Translations under genes and position numbers: made by a program
Notes under the pieces: model-generated
Database searches by the model: none
What the model was told of the DNA's origin: nothing
The model's input: the letters and a program-made list of their open reading frames with translations, nothing else
Source of the DNA: DASPXY01 sp038227745
Lineage (GTDB): Bacteria; Planctomycetota; Planctomycetia; Gemmatales; Gemmataceae
NCBI GenBank assembly: GCA_038227745.1
Contig: JBBRPS010000013.1
Coordinates: 1-33,932, forward strand
Length of the DNA stretch: 33,932 bases
Reading direction: 5' to 3'
In this document: positions 32,407 through 33,932 of the stretch, piece after piece
Position numbering within the stretch: position 1 is the stretch's first letter
How the letters are laid out: each line of letters starts with the position of its first letter

Positions 32407-33932
32407 ATGCGCTCCCTGGCCCTCGCCGCCGTGCTCCTCTCGGCCGTTCCCGTCACCGCCGCCCAGGGCGGCAAACTCGCGAAACGGCCCAACATCCTCG
32501 TCATCGTCGCCGATGACTGGTCCTGGCCCCACGCCGGCGTCTACGGCGACAAGGTCGCCCGGACGCCCAACTTCGACAAGTTCGCCCGGCAGGGCGCCCT
32601 CTTCCACCGGGCCTACACCGCCGCCCCGACCTGCACGCCGTCGCGCGCCGGCATCCTCACCGGCCAGGCGATTCACCGCCTGCAAGAGGGCGGCAACCTC
32701 CACGGCATTCTGCCGCAGCGCTACGCCGTCTACCCCGACCTCCTCGAGGCGGCCGGCTACGTCATCGGCCTGGTCGGCAAGGGTTGGGGGCCGGGCGTCC
32801 TCGAGGGCAGCGGCCGCACGCGCAACCCGGCCGGCCCGCGCTCCAAGGGCTTCGCCGAGTTCCTCAAGGCCCTGCCGCCCGATCGGCCGTTCTGCTTCTG
32901 GTTCGGCAGCACCAAGCCGCACCGCCCCTACAAGGCCGGCACCGGCGTCGGGGCGGGTTTCGACCCCAAGGCGGTCAAGGTGCCGCCCTGGTGGCCCGAC
33001 ACGCCCGCGGTGCGCTCCGACATCTGCGACTATTACCTCGAAGTCGAACGCTTCGACGCGCAGGTGGGGGAATTGCTCAAGCTGCTGGCCGACTCGGGGC
33101 GGGCCGACAACACGCTGGTCATCATCATCAGCGACAACGGCATGCCTTTCCCGCGCTGCAAGGCGAACCTGTACGACTACGGCACCCACGAACCGATGGC
33201 CGTCCGCTGGCCGGCGCGCTTCAGAGGCCCCGTCGAGAGCAACGCCTTCATCGGGTTCACCGACCTCGCGCCGACCATCCTGGAGGCCGCGGGCGTGAAG
33301 GTTCCCGCCGACATGACCGGCCGCAGCTTCCTCGACCAGCTCCAGGACAGGGCGGCACAGACCACGGACCGCGACAAGGTGTTCGTGGAGCGCGAGCGCC
33401 ACGCCAACGTCCGCAAGGGCGACCACAGTTACCCGTCGCGCGCCGTCCGCACCGCCGACTACCTCTACGTCCGCAACTTCCGCCCCGACCGCTGGCCCGC
33501 GGGCGACCCGGAACTATACGTCGCCGTCGGTCCGTACGGCGACATCGACGACGGCCCGACCAAGCGCGCGGTCATGAAGCTGGCCGACGGTGCGCCGGCG
33601 CAGAAGCGGCTGTTCGAGCTGTCCTGCGGCAAGCGGCCGGCGGAGGAGCTGTACGACCTGAAGAAGGATCCCTGGGAGATGAACAATGTCGCCGCTGACC
33701 CCGCGTACGGGAAGGTCAAGGCCGGCCTGCGGGCGGCGCTCGACAAGTGGATGACCGACACCGGCGACCCACGGGCCGGTGCGGGCGGCGGCGATGATCG
33801 TTGGGACCGCTTTCAGTATTTCGGGCAGCCGGCCAAGCAGAAGAAGGGCAAGAAGCAGACGCTGTTATTCCCCCGGCCAGAAAGCGGCTCGCGTAGGACG
33901 GCTCTCCTGAGCCGTCCGGACGGCTCAGGAGA
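32407..33932 (+). CDS. Secreted sulfatase (partial at the right edge)
   Basis: A type I sulfatase that hydrolyses sulfate esters with a formylglycine made from Cys. The first 508 codons are in the window and no stop is reached. The signal peptide is residues 1-19 (LALAAVLLSAVPVTAA). Metal-binding D36 and D37 lie in NILVIVADDW. The maturation motif is C76-T-P-S-R80 within APTCTPSRAGILTGQ. KPHRPY lies near 178, and the late metal site D243-N244 in IIISDNGMP. The family C-terminus ELYDLKKDPWEMNNV is near 417. GAGG lies about nine bases before ATG 32407. Past a likely natural end (LLFPRPESGSR) the frame enters a GTAGGACGG hairpin at 33893. Planctomycetes carry many sulfatases for sulfated polysaccharides; the substrate here is unknown. 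Confidence 0.95.
   Translation, partial: MRSLALAAVLLSAVPVTAAQGGKLAKRPNILVIVADDWSWPHAGVYGDKVARTPNFDKFARQGALFHRAYTAAPTCTPSRAGILTGQAIHRLQEGGNLHGILPQRYAVYPDLLEAAGYVIGLVGKGWGPGVLEGSGRTRNPAGPRSKGFAEFLKALPPDRPFCFWFGSTKPHRPYKAGTGVGAGFDPKAVKVPPWWPDTPAVRSDICDYYLEVERFDAQVGELLKLLADSGRADNTLVIIISDNGMPFPRCKANLYDYGTHEPMAVRWPARFRGPVESNAFIGFTDLAPTILEAAGVKVPADMTGRSFLDQLQDRAAQTTDRDKVFVERERHANVRKGDHSYPSRAVRTADYLYVRNFRPDRWPAGDPELYVAVGPYGDIDDGPTKRAVMKLADGAPAQKRLFELSCGKRPAEELYDLKKDPWEMNNVAADPAYGKVKAGLRAALDKWMTDTGDPRAGAGGGDDRWDRFQYFGQPAKQKKGKKQTLLFPRPESGSRRTALLSRPDGSG
33893..33932. repeat. GTAGGA-edged hairpin at the end of the window (partial)
   Basis: GTAGGACGGCTC-TCCT-GAGCCGTCC (33893-33918) folds into a hairpin, and a second copy of the core (GGACGGCTCAGGAGA) begins at once and runs off the edge. 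It shares the GTAGGA edge with the element at 7754. It lies at the 3' end of the sulfatase gene, whose frame reads into it. Confidence 0.7.

Overview
The window looks like part of the chromosome of a planctomycete, most likely of the Gemmataceae/Isosphaeraceae type. This is inferred from very high GC, a DUF1501 remnant, PPC-domain secreted proteins, a sulfatase, an RDD-fused Ser/Thr kinase, a MoxR/DUF58/BatA operon, a degenerate copy of a paralogous family I associate with Gemmata, and many intergenic hairpin repeats. No rRNA, tRNA, CRISPR array or complete insertion sequence was seen.

Region 1 (1-9236, minus strand) is one long operon. In order of transcription it encodes a three-helix coiled-coil membrane protein, a MoxR AAA+ ATPase, a large secreted/anchored protein with PPC-like repeats and a GATase-like domain, an ABC ATPase, an ABC-2 permease, a DUF58 protein and the start of a BatA-like protein. 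Several genes overlap by 8-11 bp. Next come a kinase with RDD membrane domain and C-terminal pseudokinase (9574-11880, minus) and a secreted TIM-barrel glycoside hydrolase (12080-13900, minus).

Region 2 (13987-17008, plus) is a YtrA-type GntR regulator, ABC ATPase and permease behind a strong promoter whose -10 box lies inside a TGTATTA-N6-TAATACA operator, so it is probably self-repressing.

Region 3 (17009-19193) is a decay zone. It holds a two-gene minus-strand island (17108-18182) whose second gene has an in-frame amber codon followed by 58 coding-like codons, an 18-bp direct repeat flanking the island, the C-terminal remnant of a DUF1501 gene, and a frameshifted, N-terminally truncated paralogue joined to it head to head.

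Region 4 (19194-26532, plus) holds a DUF1028 protein, a large PPC-domain exported protein, a four-to-six-helix membrane protein overlapping a winged-helix regulator (with matching CTTTGC/GCAAAG operators on both sides), ispH, a ferritin-like diiron protein and an integral membrane protein overlapping it.

Region 5 (26593-31386, minus) is the most interesting part: a tight five-gene set of vgrG, PAAR (DUF4150), a zinc-ribbon methyltransferase, an Rpn-like PD-(D/E)XK nuclease and a 77-residue protein equal to the C-terminal module of that nuclease. The nuclease gene also has an internal ribosome site and Met that would give a near-identical-length 75-residue product. This resembles a spike plus cargo plus inhibitor arrangement (inference). 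A Uma2-family nuclease gene (minus) and a sulfatase (plus, running off the end) finish the window.

A theme across the window is a set of hairpin elements, each at the 3' end of a gene. Five of them contain the stop codon of that gene.
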